From Actinomadura madurae (lineage in GTDB: Bacteria > Actinomycetota > Actinomycetes > Streptosporangiales > Streptosporangiaceae): DNA of 64,000 nt. The position numbers and the translations under genes were made by a program. Shown here piece after piece: positions 8,829-19,795 of this stretch (positions are counted from its first letter, which is position 1; each line of letters starts with the position of its first letter). The notes below the pieces were generated by a model that was given only the letters and a program-made list of their open reading frames with translations, was not told the DNA's origin and did not search any database. The stretch is taken from the NCBI RefSeq assembly GCF_900115095.1, contig NZ_FOVH01000004.1, positions 538,127 to 602,126 on the forward strand, written 5' to 3'.

Positions 8829-9908
8829 GTGACGCTCACCGAGGTCGCACCGCGCCGCGCCGGCTTCCACTCGCTGCGCGTCGCGGACGTCGAGCCGCTC
8901 TGCGACGACGCGGTCGCGGTCACCTTCGACGTCCCGCCGGAGCTGGCGGACGCGTACGCGTTCCGGCCCGGCCAGTTCCTCACGCTCCGCCGCGTCCTGG
9001 ACGGCCGGGAGGAACGCCGCTCCTACTCGATCTGCGCCCCCGCCGGGGCGGCGCCGCGCATCGGGGTCCGGGAGATCCCGGACGGGCTGTTCTCGTCCTG
9101 GCTGGTCCACGAGGTGCGGGCGGGCGATGTCGTCGAGGTCCTGCCGCCATCCGGCACGTTCGTGCTCGACGCCCCCGGGGCCGAGCACCACGTGCTGATC
9201 GCCGCCGGCTCCGGGATCACCCCGGTGATGTCCATCGCCGCGTCCGCCCTCGCCGACCCCGCCGCCCGCGTCACCGTGCTCTACGGCAACCGGCGCAGCG
9301 GGACCGTCATGTTCGCCGACGAGCTCGCCGACCTGAAGGACGCCCACCCGGACCGGTTCGAGCTGGTGCACGTCCTGTCCCAGGAACCCCGCGAGGCCGA
9401 GCTGTTCAGCGGCAGGCTGAACGCGGACCGGCTGCGCGCCCTCCTGCCGCTCCTCGTCCCCGTCGCCGACGTCGGCCACTGGTGGCTGTGCGGGCCGTTC
9501 GGCATGGTCACCGACGCGCGGGACGTCCTGCGGGGCTTCGGGGTGCCGCGCGAGCGCGTCCACCAGGAGCTCTTCCACGTGGACGAGGTGCCGCCCGAGC
9601 CGAACCGCACGCGGTCCGCGCCGTCCGGCCCGGCCAGCGAGGTCACCATCGTCCTGGACGGGCGCTCCACCACGCTGACGCAGCCGCGGGACGCGACCGT
9701 CCTCGACTCGGCGCAGCGGGTCCGCCCCGACCTGCCGTTCGCCTGCAAGGGCGGCGTGTGCGGGACGTGCCGCGCGCGGGTCGTCGAGGGCGCGGCCGAC
9801 ATGCGCCGCAACTTCGCGCTCGACCCGGCCGAGGTGGACGCCGGGTACGTCCTCACCTGCCAGTCCGTCCCGGCCACGCCGGAGCTGACCGTCGACTACG
9901 ACGCGTGA
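8829..9908 (+). CDS. paaE: Phenylacetyl-CoA epoxidase reductase PaaE
   Basis: 359 residues. It delivers electrons from NADPH to PaaA: FAD-binding domain (about 10-110, RSYSICAP), NAD(P)-binding domain (about 115-230, AAGSGITPVMSI) and a C-terminal plant-type [2Fe-2S] ferredoxin domain (CKGGVCGTC plus a distal Cys in LTCQS). GTG start three bases after the paaD stop. It is the last operon gene; the terminator begins immediately at the stop codon. No paaG/Z/J/K are nearby, so ring opening enzymes must be elsewhere. Confidence 0.95.
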   Translation: MTLTEVAPRRAGFHSLRVADVEPLCDDAVAVTFDVPPELADAYAFRPGQFLTLRRVLDGREERRSYSICAPAGAAPRIGVREIPDGLFSSWLVHEVRAGDVVEVLPPSGTFVLDAPGAEHHVLIAAGSGITPVMSIAASALADPAARVTVLYGNRRSGTVMFADELADLKDAHPDRFELVHVLSQEPREAELFSGRLNADRLRALLPLLVPVADVGHWWLCGPFGMVTDARDVLRGFGVPRERVHQELFHVDEVPPEPNRTRSAPSGPASEVTIVLDGRSTTLTQPRDATVLDSAQRVRPDLPFACKGGVCGTCRARVVEGAADMRRNFALDPAEVDAGYVLTCQSVPATPELTVDYDA

Positions 9909-9950
9909 CACCACCCCGGCGGAAGATGGCGGCCTTCCGCCGGGGTGGTG
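9909..9950 (+). terminator. Strong terminator after paaE
   Basis: A perfect 17-bp stem (9909-9925 with 9934-9950, starting CACCACCCCGG) around an 8-nt loop, immediately after the paaE stop. The opposing chitinase ends 15 nt further on, so it can serve both directions. There is no U-tract, as is usual in actinomycetes. Confidence 0.9.
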
Positions 9951-9964
9951 GGCCGGTGCCCGCG

Positions 9965-10684
9965 TCAGCAGGTCAGGTTGTCACCGGCGGGGACACCGAG
10001 GATCTGGGTCATCCTCTGGTAGGCGTTCACCCGGCTCTGCACCTGGGCCGGGTTGCGGCCGTCGCATTCCAGGCTGCCGTTGATGCTGCGGATCGTCTCG
10101 CCGAACCCGCGGCCGTTGACCATGGCGTCGTGCCCGGTCATGGTGCCGGGACCACGCTGGGTCATCCAGTACCAGAGCCCGGTCTTCCAGGCCACCGCGG
10201 AGTCCTGCTCCACCAGCCACGGGTTGTTCAGCAGGCCGATGCCGAGGGCATCGCCCGCCGCCTTGTAGTTGAAGTTCCAGCTCAGCTGGATGGGGCCGCG
10301 CCCGTAGTAGGCGGCCTGCCCGGCGGGGCAGCCGTAGGGCTGGCTCGCGTCGCAGTAGTGCGGGTAGTTGCCGGTGTTCTGCTCGACGATGTGGACGAGC
10401 CCGCCCGTCTCATGGCTGACGTTGGCGAGGAAGGCCGCCGCCTCCTGCTTCTTCACCGTGTCATTGCCGGTGTTGGCGAACCCGGGGAACGCGTCCATCG
10501 CCGCGGTCAGCCCGCCGTAGCTGTAGAACGCGTTGCGGTTCGGGAACATCTGGTTGAACTGGGCCTCGCTGACCACGAACGCGGCCGCGCTCGCCGCGGA
10601 CGCCGTCGGCAGGACGGCCGACAGCGCGGCCACCATGAGCGCCACGACGCCGATCAGCGCGCGCCTCACCCTCTGGCGCGCCAT
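9965..10684 (-). CDS. Secreted chitinase, glycoside hydrolase family 19
   Basis: 239 residues with a signal peptide (about 1-34) and a single GH19 lysozyme-like catalytic domain and no binding domain. Catalytic glutamate E92 is in the SHETGG motif, a second acidic residue E101 follows, and the YYGRGPIQLSWNFNY substrate-binding motif is present. Hydrolyses beta-1,4-GlcNAc chains (chitin) outside the cell. Its ATG shares one base with the stop of the upstream LPMO gene (TGATG), so oxidative and hydrolytic chitin enzymes are made together. Confidence 0.94.
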   Translation of the reverse strand: MARQRVRRALIGVVALMVAALSAVLPTASAASAAAFVVSEAQFNQMFPNRNAFYSYGGLTAAMDAFPGFANTGNDTVKKQEAAAFLANVSHETGGLVHIVEQNTGNYPHYCDASQPYGCPAGQAAYYGRGPIQLSWNFNYKAAGDALGIGLLNNPWLVEQDSAVAWKTGLWYWMTQRGPGTMTGHDAMVNGRGFGETIRSINGSLECDGRNPAQVQSRVNAYQRMTQILGVPAGDNLTC

Positions 10685-11205
10685 CACTGCACCTGGAGGT
10701 CGACGCACGCGTAGAACGCGTTGGGGGTGTCGGCGACGTTCCAGACGGCGAGCACCTTCTGCCGTCCGGAGACCCCGCCGAGGTCGACCGGGTGCGACAC
10801 GGTCGCCGGGGGCTGCTGGTCGCCGCCGTCGATGTCGGCGACCTTCCGGCCGCCGACGTAGTACTCGAAGTTGGTGGTGCGGTGCCGGGCGGTGAACGTC
10901 CAGGTGAAGGTGACCTGGCGGCCGACGGCGGCCGCCTGCCAGCCCTTGCCGTCGTCGTCGAGCTCGGCGAACCGCGCGTTGCCGCCGCTGCAGCTCGTCA
11001 GGCCCTTCGGCCCTTCGACGCTCTGCGGCTCCCACTGGATGTCACCGCACTGGACGATCTTCTGGGCGCACTGGGCCTGCCTGCTCAGCGGCGCCGACAC
11101 GTAGCCGTGCGCGTAGGCGGCGGTCGCCGGCAGCACGACCGCGACGAGGGGAGCGATTCCGAGGCCGGCCGCGAGAGCGGCGAGCCTGCGCCTTGATTTC
11201 TTCAT
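10684..11205 (-). CDS. Lytic polysaccharide monooxygenase, AA10 family (chitin-binding)
   Basis: 173 residues. The signal peptide ends at AYA, leaving H33 as the mature N-terminus, as required for the copper histidine brace; the second brace His lies in FTARHRTTN. It oxidatively cleaves crystalline chitin. No extra binding domain is attached. AAGGA precedes the ATG at 11205; the frame stays open to 11670, but that extension lacks family similarity and would remove the signal peptide from the N-terminus. First gene of a two-gene operon with the GH19 chitinase. Confidence 0.94.
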   Translation of the reverse strand: MKKSRRRLAALAAGLGIAPLVAVVLPATAAYAHGYVSAPLSRQAQCAQKIVQCGDIQWEPQSVEGPKGLTSCSGGNARFAELDDDGKGWQAAAVGRQVTFTWTFTARHRTTNFEYYVGGRKVADIDGGDQQPPATVSHPVDLGGVSGRQKVLAVWNVADTPNAFYACVDLQVQ

Positions 11206-11251
11206 AGCGGGGGGTCCTTGCGTGCTGGGGTGGTCTGTCGTTCGGCGCGGC

Positions 11252-11304
11252 GGGGAGCGGCCGCGAGGGGAGCGGGCGGCGGGGAGCGGGCGGCGGGGAG
11301 CGGG
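11252..11304. repeat. GC-rich 14-nt tandem repeat in the LPMO leader
   Basis: Unit GGGGAGCGGGCGGC occurs twice exactly (11267-11294), with a partial third copy and a degenerate copy before. It lies between the 19-bp palindrome and the LPMO start, so it would be in the 5' untranslated region. Confidence 0.8.
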
Positions 11305-11321
11305 GCATGGCGGCTCCATCG

Positions 11322-11340
11322 GATAGGAAACTTTCCTATC
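11322..11340. promoter_or_regulatory. 19-bp operator-like palindrome upstream of the chitin operon
   Basis: GATAGGAAA-C-TTTCCTATC: perfect 9-bp arms around one base, 117 nt before the LPMO start in an otherwise GC-rich region. A strong candidate repressor site for the chitin operon; the regulator is unknown. It is unlike the DasR-type GntR site. Confidence 0.65.
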
Positions 11341-11859
11341 GAATTGGTGGAACGGTAACTCCCCCGCGGATGGCGGGCAAGACCACCGCCGCACCGCCCG
11401 ATCCACCCCGACAAGACCAGCGCAGGCTAGGACCCGAACCAGCCGCATCCGGCCAAGAAGATTGGCAGCATTACCCGTCCACCCGAGCAATCCATCGGCA
11501 CCATCCGCCAAAACCCCCACAGCCCAGGCACGGTCCGTGCAGGAGAAGGAGCGTGCGGTCACACTCATGACGTGCGCCGACGCGGCCCCGAACCACCACG
11601 GCGGCGGCCAGCTCCTCCCCGGCCTTCGTGGAGACGGCCGGAGGCGCGGGACGCCGCACGTGGAACGCATCGGCGAACTTCAGTGCCGGGAGGGGACGTC
11701 GCGCGGCTTCGCGGGCAGCAGGCTGACTTACTCGGTGGCGATCCGGTGCGCCTCACGGAAACGGCAGGTGGTGAGCAGGCCGACGCCGGACGCGGCGGCC
11801 CGGACGAGCAGTGCCCACACGGGAGACATGGTCGCCGCTTCGGCACCCTAGGAAGCCAG
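11341..11859. other. Gap upstream of the chitin operon
   Basis: No convincing gene. Open frames here are Pro/Arg-rich and lack ribosome-binding sites. Only a possible 33-codon reading frame (11728-11829, minus) was noted. Confidence 0.5.
11728..11829 (-). CDS. Possible tiny protein, 33 residues
   Basis: ATG to TAA frame beginning MSPVWALLVRAAASGVGLL, with a hydrophobic N-terminal half and charged end. There is no clear Shine-Dalgarno sequence and no recognised family. Listed only because the region is otherwise empty. Confidence 0.2.
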   Translation of the reverse strand: MSPVWALLVRAAASGVGLLTTCRFREAHRIATE

Positions 11860-11889
11860 TGGGCGCCCAGAAGAAAATCTGGACGCCCA
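11860..11889 (-). terminator. Hairpin downstream of the orphan membrane protein gene
   Basis: Arms TGGGCGCCCAG (11860-11870) and CTGGACGCCCA (11879-11889) pair over 11 positions with one G-U type mismatch around an A-rich 8-nt loop. It lies 100 nt after the stop of the gene ending at 11989. Confidence 0.5.
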
Positions 11890-11988
11890 TCACTTGAAGT
11901 CGCATCTTATGCGTGTTCAGTCATCTTCCATGCGATCATTGAATCACGGCCGAAGGATGGGCCGCCGACTTTCAATGAAACAGGCCGC

Positions 11989-12849
11989 TCACTTGACCCG
12001 CTTCTGAAAGCTGCCGTCCGGCCAAACCCACCTGAAGCCGTAAGCATGATGCGGCTTTGCCCTGGGCACGGAGATCTGATACTCGACCGTGCCGGCCAAG
12101 CGGTCGACCGTCCGCACCGGGGCGATCGTCCCCACTTCACGCCTCTTGTGGTAGGTCGTTCCGTTATTCCAGACCAGGCCGTCGATCTTCAGAGGATCCT
12201 CAGCCAGCACGAACCTTATGGCGATCGATATCTCCCTGGTCTTGAACCTATTGCCACCCTTGCGGTAGTAGGGCTTCATGGTCTCGATATTGTCTTCGAA
12301 GACCTGTCGAATTCCGACCTCTTCGACATCTCCCCTGAAAAGCGGTCTTCCGGGGTAGATCCACAGCCTCCTGCCGCCGTCCTCTTCCGCGGCGCGCGCC
12401 ACGAAGAGGTCGTGCCCCGGTATCAACGACTCGATCGAATTCTTTCCCCGGGAACCGCGACCGGTGAAGTGGGACCGGTGTTCCACCAGCCGTACGTTGT
12501 CGCGCAGCACTTTGATCGTTTGGCGTCGGGTATTCGTGTAGCGATGATATCCGCCGACCGGTTCGATGATCAGTAGGCCCTCGATACGGAGGATCTCATA
12601 GGGCGCCGGATCGCAATAGTGGACGCTGTAGTACCTGAAACAGGCGGCGGCGAGGAGCAGCAGGCCGAACTCAGCGACCGCCGTTCCGGCGAGGACCTTT
12701 GTGTCATCGAAGCGCGCGCTCACGAGATAGGTCAGATAGCCGCCGCCGGCCAGCAGCAGAGTCGCGAAGAGAGCGATGGACCTGATCGTCGCGCCGGCGT
12801 CCCTGACGATCTTCAGTGGACGGACATTGAGCAGGCGCTCAAGCTCCAT
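11989..12849 (-). CDS. Orphan two-TM membrane protein of unknown function
   Basis: 286 residues. Two closely spaced hydrophobic segments (about 24-44 and 51-71) form a membrane hairpin, followed by a soluble, largely beta-type domain of about 210 residues (from PAPYEILRIEGLLIIEP) ending in WVWPDGSFQKRVK. I recognise no family. The frame is open up to 12960; ATG 12849 is preferred because it starts just before the first TM segment. Codon third positions are visibly less GC-rich than in neighbours, and the gene stands alone in an AT-richer patch, suggesting acquisition by transfer. Confidence 0.7.
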   Translation of the reverse strand: MELERLLNVRPLKIVRDAGATIRSIALFATLLLAGGGYLTYLVSARFDDTKVLAGTAVAEFGLLLLAAACFRYYSVHYCDPAPYEILRIEGLLIIEPVGGYHRYTNTRRQTIKVLRDNVRLVEHRSHFTGRGSRGKNSIESLIPGHDLFVARAAEEDGGRRLWIYPGRPLFRGDVEEVGIRQVFEDNIETMKPYYRKGGNRFKTREISIAIRFVLAEDPLKIDGLVWNNGTTYHKRREVGTIAPVRTVDRLAGTVEYQISVPRAKPHHAYGFRWVWPDGSFQKRVK

Positions 12850-12923
12850 GGTCAGCCCCAAGTGTCGCCGGTGACTAGAGGGGACGAACGACGGTTTCAC
12901 CCCGCATTGACTCGCAAATACCC

Positions 12924-12935
12924 ATTGTCGACAAT
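12924..12935. promoter_or_regulatory. GntR-type operator candidate, copy 1
   Basis: ATTGTCGACAAT is a perfect 12-bp palindrome; TTGTC/GACAA half-sites are typical of FadR-branch GntR regulators. It lies 75 nt upstream of the orphan membrane protein start. Confidence 0.45.
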
Positions 12936-13059
12936 CTACAAACTGGCCACACCGTGACAACGCGTTCTGGATTGATCACCGAGCGGAGAGATTTTCCGAT
13001 CAGTGTCACCAGACACAATTTTTGCTATCGCAAATGTCCGTCGCGCCATTATGGCGATC

Positions 13060-13071
13060 ATTGTCGACATT
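13060..13071. promoter_or_regulatory. GntR-type operator candidate, copy 2
   Basis: ATTGTCGACATT matches copy 1 at 11 of 12 positions, 136 nt to its right and 260 nt before the GMC oxidoreductase gene. No GntR gene is nearby. Confidence 0.4.
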
Positions 13072-13331
13072 CCTGGAAGGGCGGCGCTCACGGCGCCGGG
13101 CCACCCCGGGCACGGCGAGTCCGCTGTCCTGCCGAGCCGGTGCCCGGCGAGCCGTTCCGGTCATCGGGACTCGGGTCGACCGAGGTCTGGGGCCCTCTTA
13201 CGATCGGCGGACGCTTTGCCGCCCGACCTGGCGGGACGCCCGCGTCCGGCTCGAACGGCGGTACCGACCGGGCCGGGCGCGGGCCCTCGTGAACGGTCGC
13301 GGCGTGACGCGATGGCCGCTGAGAGGACGTC

Positions 13332-14933
13332 ATGGAGCAGAGCGCTGATTACGTGGTGGTGGGGGCCGGGAGCGCCGGGTGCGTGCTGGCCAGGCGGCTG
13401 GCGGAGTCCGGGGCGAGCGTCGTGCTGGTCGAGGCGGGCGGGCCGGACCGGACGCCGCTGGTGCGCAAGCCCGGGCTGATCGCCGTGTTCCACAACGTCC
13501 CGCAGCTCAAGAAGCGGCTGGACTGGGGGTTCTACAGCTCGCCGCAGGAGAACGCGCTCGACCGGAAGATCCCGCAGGTGCGGGGGCGCGTCCTCGGCGG
13601 GTCGGGGTCGATCAACGGGATGCTGTTCGTGCGGGGGCACCGCAAGAACTACGACGACTGGGCTGCCGAAGGGTGCGAGGGCTGGGCCTTCGACGACGTG
13701 CTCGGCAGCTACAAGCGGCTGGAGAACTGGGAGGACGGCGCCACCGACCTGCGCGGCGCGGGCGGGCCCATCCAGGTGACGCGGCAGAAGGACCTCACGC
13801 CGGCGTCGCAGGCGTTCATCGAGGCGGTCGCCGACACCGCGGGCGTGAAGCGGAACGACGACTACAACGGCGCCGAGCAGGAGGGTGTCGGGATCTTCCA
13901 GCAGAGCGTCGACAAGGGGCTGCGCTACAGCTCGTCCGTCGGCTACCTGGACGACCACGGCCTGGCGAACCTGACCGTGCTGACCGGCGTGACCGTGACC
14001 CGCGTGGTGATCGAGAAGGGGCGCGCGACGGGCGTCGAGGTCGTCACCAAGAAGGGGAAGGGGACGGTCCGGGCGTCCAGGGAGGTGGTGCTGGCGGCCG
14101 GGGCGTTCGGCTCGCCGCACCTGCTGATGCTGTCCGGGGTGGGTCCGGCGGCGCACCTGCGCGAGCACGGCATCGAGGTGCGCGCCGACCTGCCGGTCGG
14201 GGACAACCTGCACGACCACATGTTCGTGCCGATGACGTTCGTCATGGACAGCGCCCGCAACAAGGGCACGGCGCCCTACTTCGCCCGGGGCGTCGTCAAG
14301 GAGTGGACGCGGGGCGGGACGTGGGTGGCCCGGTCGGTCTTCGAGGCGGTCGGGTTCGTGCGCAGCGGCCGGGCCGGGGACGTCCCCGACATCCAGCTGC
14401 ACGCGCTGCCGTGGTCGTACCCGTTCCCGAACCAGGACGCGCCCGTCCGGCACGCCGTCGACAAGCGGCCCGCGCTCACGGTCATGCCGACGCTGATCTA
14501 CCCCAGGAGCCGCGGCACGGTCCGGCTGGCGTCGGCCGACCCGCTGGCCGCGCCGGTCATCGACCCGGGCTACCTGTCCGACCCGGACGACGCCCGGCTG
14601 CTGCTGGACGGCATCGAGCTGGTCCGCGAGGTGATGGGCAACAAGGTCATCGCCGGGGACGTCAAGGAGGAGCTGTCGCCGGGCCCGGAGTTCCCCGACC
14701 GCGCCGCGATGGCGAAGGAGCTGCCGAACCGCGCCACGACCGTGTACCACCCGGTCGGCTCGTGCCGGATGGGGACCGACGAGCGGGCCGTGGTCGATCC
14801 GGCGCTGCGGGTGCGCGGCGTCGAGGGGCTCCGCGTGGCGGACGCGTCGATCATGCCGAGCATCATCGGGGGGAACACCAACGCCCCGAGCATGATGATC
14901 GGCGAGCACGGCGCGGCGCTGATCCTCGGCTAG
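13332..14933 (+). CDS. GMC-family FAD oxidoreductase (choline/alcohol dehydrogenase-like)
   Basis: 533 residues. The N-terminal FAD-binding beta-alpha-beta motif is VVGAGSAGCVLARRLAE; GMC signature 1 around GRVLGGSGSINGMLFVRG; C-terminal catalytic His in YHPVGSCRMG and the Asn-containing block NTNAPSMMIGEH. Oxidises an alcohol to an aldehyde or ketone; the substrate is unclear, and no betaine aldehyde dehydrogenase partner is adjacent. AGAGGA precedes the ATG. Its last 4 nt overlap the end of the opposing phosphatase gene. Confidence 0.9.
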   Translation: MEQSADYVVVGAGSAGCVLARRLAESGASVVLVEAGGPDRTPLVRKPGLIAVFHNVPQLKKRLDWGFYSSPQENALDRKIPQVRGRVLGGSGSINGMLFVRGHRKNYDDWAAEGCEGWAFDDVLGSYKRLENWEDGATDLRGAGGPIQVTRQKDLTPASQAFIEAVADTAGVKRNDDYNGAEQEGVGIFQQSVDKGLRYSSSVGYLDDHGLANLTVLTGVTVTRVVIEKGRATGVEVVTKKGKGTVRASREVVLAAGAFGSPHLLMLSGVGPAAHLREHGIEVRADLPVGDNLHDHMFVPMTFVMDSARNKGTAPYFARGVVKEWTRGGTWVARSVFEAVGFVRSGRAGDVPDIQLHALPWSYPFPNQDAPVRHAVDKRPALTVMPTLIYPRSRGTVRLASADPLAAPVIDPGYLSDPDDARLLLDGIELVREVMGNKVIAGDVKEELSPGPEFPDRAAMAKELPNRATTVYHPVGSCRMGTDERAVVDPALRVRGVEGLRVADASIMPSIIGGNTNAPSMMIGEHGAALILG

Positions 14934-15364
14934 GCGGGCGGCGGGAAGGCCGTCACCCAGCGGCGCTGCCACGGGGTCTCCACGGCCCGCGGGTGGTGGT
15001 GCTCGCGCGTCCACGCGACGGCCTCGGACGGGTCCAGGCCGGACAGGACGGCCAGGCAGGCGATGACGGTCCCGGTGCGTCCGACGCCGCCGCCGCAGGC
15101 GACCTCGGCGGCGCCCGAGCGGGCCTTCTCGTGCAGGGCCCGGATCTGCCGGACGGCGTCGTCGCGGTCCCGGGGAAGCAGGAAGTCGGGCCAGACGATC
15201 CAGGCGGACGGCCAGCGCACGTGCGGCCCGTGCCTGCGGCGGAGGCGGCCGGAGCCCAGGTAGAGGCCGAACTCGGGGAGCGGCCCGTCCGGCAGGGGGT
15301 CGCGCAGGCCGCGGCCCCGGATCGGGGTGCCGTCCGGAAGGCGGATGGCGCCGGTGAGCGTCAT
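14930..15364 (-). CDS. Small cysteine-dependent protein phosphatase (dual-specificity-like)
   Basis: 144 residues. The CX5R phosphate loop is CGGGVGR (C90, R96) followed by TG, and a candidate general acid Asp lies upstream around residues 60-69 (PDFLLPRDRDD). N-terminal two-thirds are short compared with eukaryotic DSPs. The ATG overlaps the stop of the upstream CGNR regulator by 4 nt (ATGA), so the two are co-translated. Substrate unknown; it could act on phosphotyrosine or on a nucleotide/RNA 5' phosphate. Confidence 0.8.
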   Translation of the reverse strand: MTLTGAIRLPDGTPIRGRGLRDPLPDGPLPEFGLYLGSGRLRRRHGPHVRWPSAWIVWPDFLLPRDRDDAVRQIRALHEKARSGAAEVACGGGVGRTGTVIACLAVLSGLDPSEAVAWTREHHHPRAVETPWQRRWVTAFPPPA

Positions 15365-15912
15365 CGGGTCACCTCCCGGCGGCGGGCGCGGTGGTTGGCG
15401 ACGTTGAGGCGGTTGCCGCACCGCTCGGGCATGCAGTAGCGGCGCCGTCCGGCACGGCTGGCGTCGGCGAACACGCCCCGGCAGCCGGGGGCGGCGCAGG
15501 CACGGAAGCGCTCGTGCCCGAGGGCCCGGACGACCCCGGCCAGCGCGACGCCGATGATCGCGGCGAGCTGGTCGGCGAGGGGCGCGTCCGGTGCGGTCGG
15601 GACGTGCCACCGCCACCGCCCGGACGGGTCGTGGCGCAGGACCGGCGCGCGGCCGGCGCGGCGGGTCAGCACGGCGGCGCCCGCCGCCGCCTGCTCCGCG
15701 GTCTCGGTCTCGATGATCCCGCGGACCTCGCGGCGCAGGAGTTGGACCGGGAAGACGTCGTCGGCGGACGGCCGGAGGCCGTGCCCCGCCAGCAGGGCCG
15801 CGAGGGCCTCGGCGTCGGGGAGCGCCTCCGAGCCGCGGACGGTCGGCGACGTGCTGACCAGCTCGTTCGCCAGCTCGATGCCGGGTGTGTAGTCGGTGAG
15901 TGGGATGTGCAC
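15361..15912 (-). CDS. CGNR zinc-finger (ABATE-domain) regulator
   Basis: 183 residues. An N-terminal ABATE-type domain (about 1-125) and a C-terminal CGNR zinc finger (ACAAPGCRGVF.. RRYCMPERCGNRLNVANHRARR, with four Cys) that probably binds DNA. GGAGGATCGG precedes the start. A palindrome sits just upstream, probably for autoregulation. Coupled to the phosphatase gene. Confidence 0.87.
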   Translation of the reverse strand: MHIPLTDYTPGIELANELVSTSPTVRGSEALPDAEALAALLAGHGLRPSADDVFPVQLLRREVRGIIETETAEQAAAGAAVLTRRAGRAPVLRHDPSGRWRWHVPTAPDAPLADQLAAIIGVALAGVVRALGHERFRACAAPGCRGVFADASRAGRRRYCMPERCGNRLNVANHRARRREVTR

Positions 15913-15921
15913 CCGATCCTC

Positions 15922-15936
15922 CTGTAAGTGTTACAG
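15922..15936. promoter_or_regulatory. Inverted repeat upstream of the CGNR gene
   Basis: CTGTAA-GTG-TTACAG, perfect 6-bp arms, 10 nt before the start codon and overlapping the ribosome-binding region. A likely operator. Confidence 0.5.
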
Positions 15937-15950
15937 AAGGACTATATCCC

Positions 15951-18461
<2,511 letters not shown>

Positions 18462-18671
18462 CTCAGAAACCCCCCGGTCGTCCAAGGACACGTCATAGCA
18501 ACGGTCGGGTCCCTGCCCGTGCAGACTTGCCGAAAACACGGGCACGGCCTGCCGAAAGGCGGATCGGACGGGGAGCAGGGTCGTCCGGATTTCGAGGTAG
18601 ATGTCCAGTGCGTCGGGGCCTCCTCGCGGGCCCCCGCCTGCCGTTGCGGACGCGGGCCTGCTCCGCCGAGG

Positions 18672-19649
18672 TCAGCGGTCGGTGACCGTGCCGGCGGGGC
18701 CGTTCCCCGTCCGCGCCCGGAACTCGCCGGGCGGCTCGCCGTGGACGGCCCGGAACACCCGGTTGAAGTGCGCGGCGTTCGGGAAGCCCCAGCGGGCGGC
18801 TATCGCGCTGACCGGACGGGCCCGCAGCGCCGGGTCGAGCAGGTCGGCGCGGGCGCGGTCGAGCCTGCGGAGCCGGATCCACTCGGCCACGCTCGTCCCC
18901 TGCGCCTCGAACAGCGTGTACAGGTGCCGGACGGAGATGTGGTGGGCCGCGGCGATACGGCCGGGGGTCAGCCCGGGGTCGCCGAGCCGCGCGTCGATGT
19001 AGGCGTGGACGCGCAGGAGCAGGGCGCGGTGCCGGGCGTCCCGGGAGGCGTCGCCGGGCCGGTCGAGGCGGGCCGCGAACACCGCGGTCAGCAGGTCGAG
19101 GACGGCGCCGCCCAGCCGGTGCGCGGCGGCGCCCATGCCGTCGAGCTGGCCGGGCAGCTGCCGGGCCAGCGAGGAGATCAGCGCGCCGGGCCCGCCGGTG
19201 CCCGGGACGCGGGTGCCGGTGAGCGTGCCGAGGTCCCGGTGGCGCAGGGGCAGCAGCGCGCGCGGGAAGCTCACGGCGACGACCCGGGCCGGGGCCGTGT
19301 TCACCCACCGGGCGGGACGGGACAGGTCGACGAACGCGAAGTCCCCCGGGGCGAGCATGGCCTGCCTGCCGTCCTGCTCGATCAGCGTCTCGCCCGCCAC
19401 GCTCACGTCGATCTTGCACAGCCCCGGGTCGGATCGGCGGATCAGCCGCGGCGTGCGGACCGCCTCGCCCGCGGTGATGGACAGCTCGAAGATCTGCGCC
19501 GCCCCCGCGTCGCCCGCCACGACCCGGCCGCGGAAGCCGGGCTCGGTCAGGCGGAGGTCCATCGGCACGAGCATCTGGTGCATCAGGTGCTGCCAGTACT
19601 CGTGCCGCGAGGCGACCGGCGCGTCCTCGGCCTGGAAAACGACGCTCAT
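18672..19649 (-). CDS. AraC-family regulator, copy 1 of a paralogous pair
   Basis: 325 residues. An AraC-binding-like sensor domain (about 1-200) and a C-terminal double HTH (about 220-318, with IAAAHHISVRHLYTLF and VSAIAARWGFPNAAHFNRVF). Divergent from the methyltransferase gene at 19796 (146-nt gap). Closely related to the regulator at 20790. It probably controls the methyltransferase or a linked product gene; no effector can be named. Confidence 0.88.
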   Translation of the reverse strand: MSVVFQAEDAPVASRHEYWQHLMHQMLVPMDLRLTEPGFRGRVVAGDAGAAQIFELSITAGEAVRTPRLIRRSDPGLCKIDVSVAGETLIEQDGRQAMLAPGDFAFVDLSRPARWVNTAPARVVAVSFPRALLPLRHRDLGTLTGTRVPGTGGPGALISSLARQLPGQLDGMGAAAHRLGGAVLDLLTAVFAARLDRPGDASRDARHRALLLRVHAYIDARLGDPGLTPGRIAAAHHISVRHLYTLFEAQGTSVAEWIRLRRLDRARADLLDPALRARPVSAIAARWGFPNAAHFNRVFRAVHGEPPGEFRARTGNGPAGTVTDR

Positions 19650-19795
19650 GAGCACAGCCCAACGATGGCGGGACGTCCATGGTAACGCCGGGGTCCTGCC
19701 GTGCACCGGTCGTCAATGGTTGTGCGCCCAGTGCCAAGGACCTCCGCGCGTCCCCTCAGCAGAATCGGGCTGAAAACCAACGGGGAGGCACGATT

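Larger units (their letters stand above)
12850..13331. other. AT-richer gap before the GMC oxidoreductase gene
   Basis: No supportable gene. The left two-thirds (to about 13080) has base composition like the orphan gene; GC content rises sharply after that. It carries two related 12-bp sites (listed separately). Confidence 0.6.

Noticed and set aside
11307-11570. 87-codon plus-strand frame upstream of the chitin operon
   Set aside because: Pro/Arg-rich, no ribosome-binding site, and it overlaps the 19-bp operator-like palindrome.
11206-11670. N-terminal extension of the LPMO reading frame
   Set aside because: It would place the signal peptide internally and bury the His that must become the mature N-terminus.
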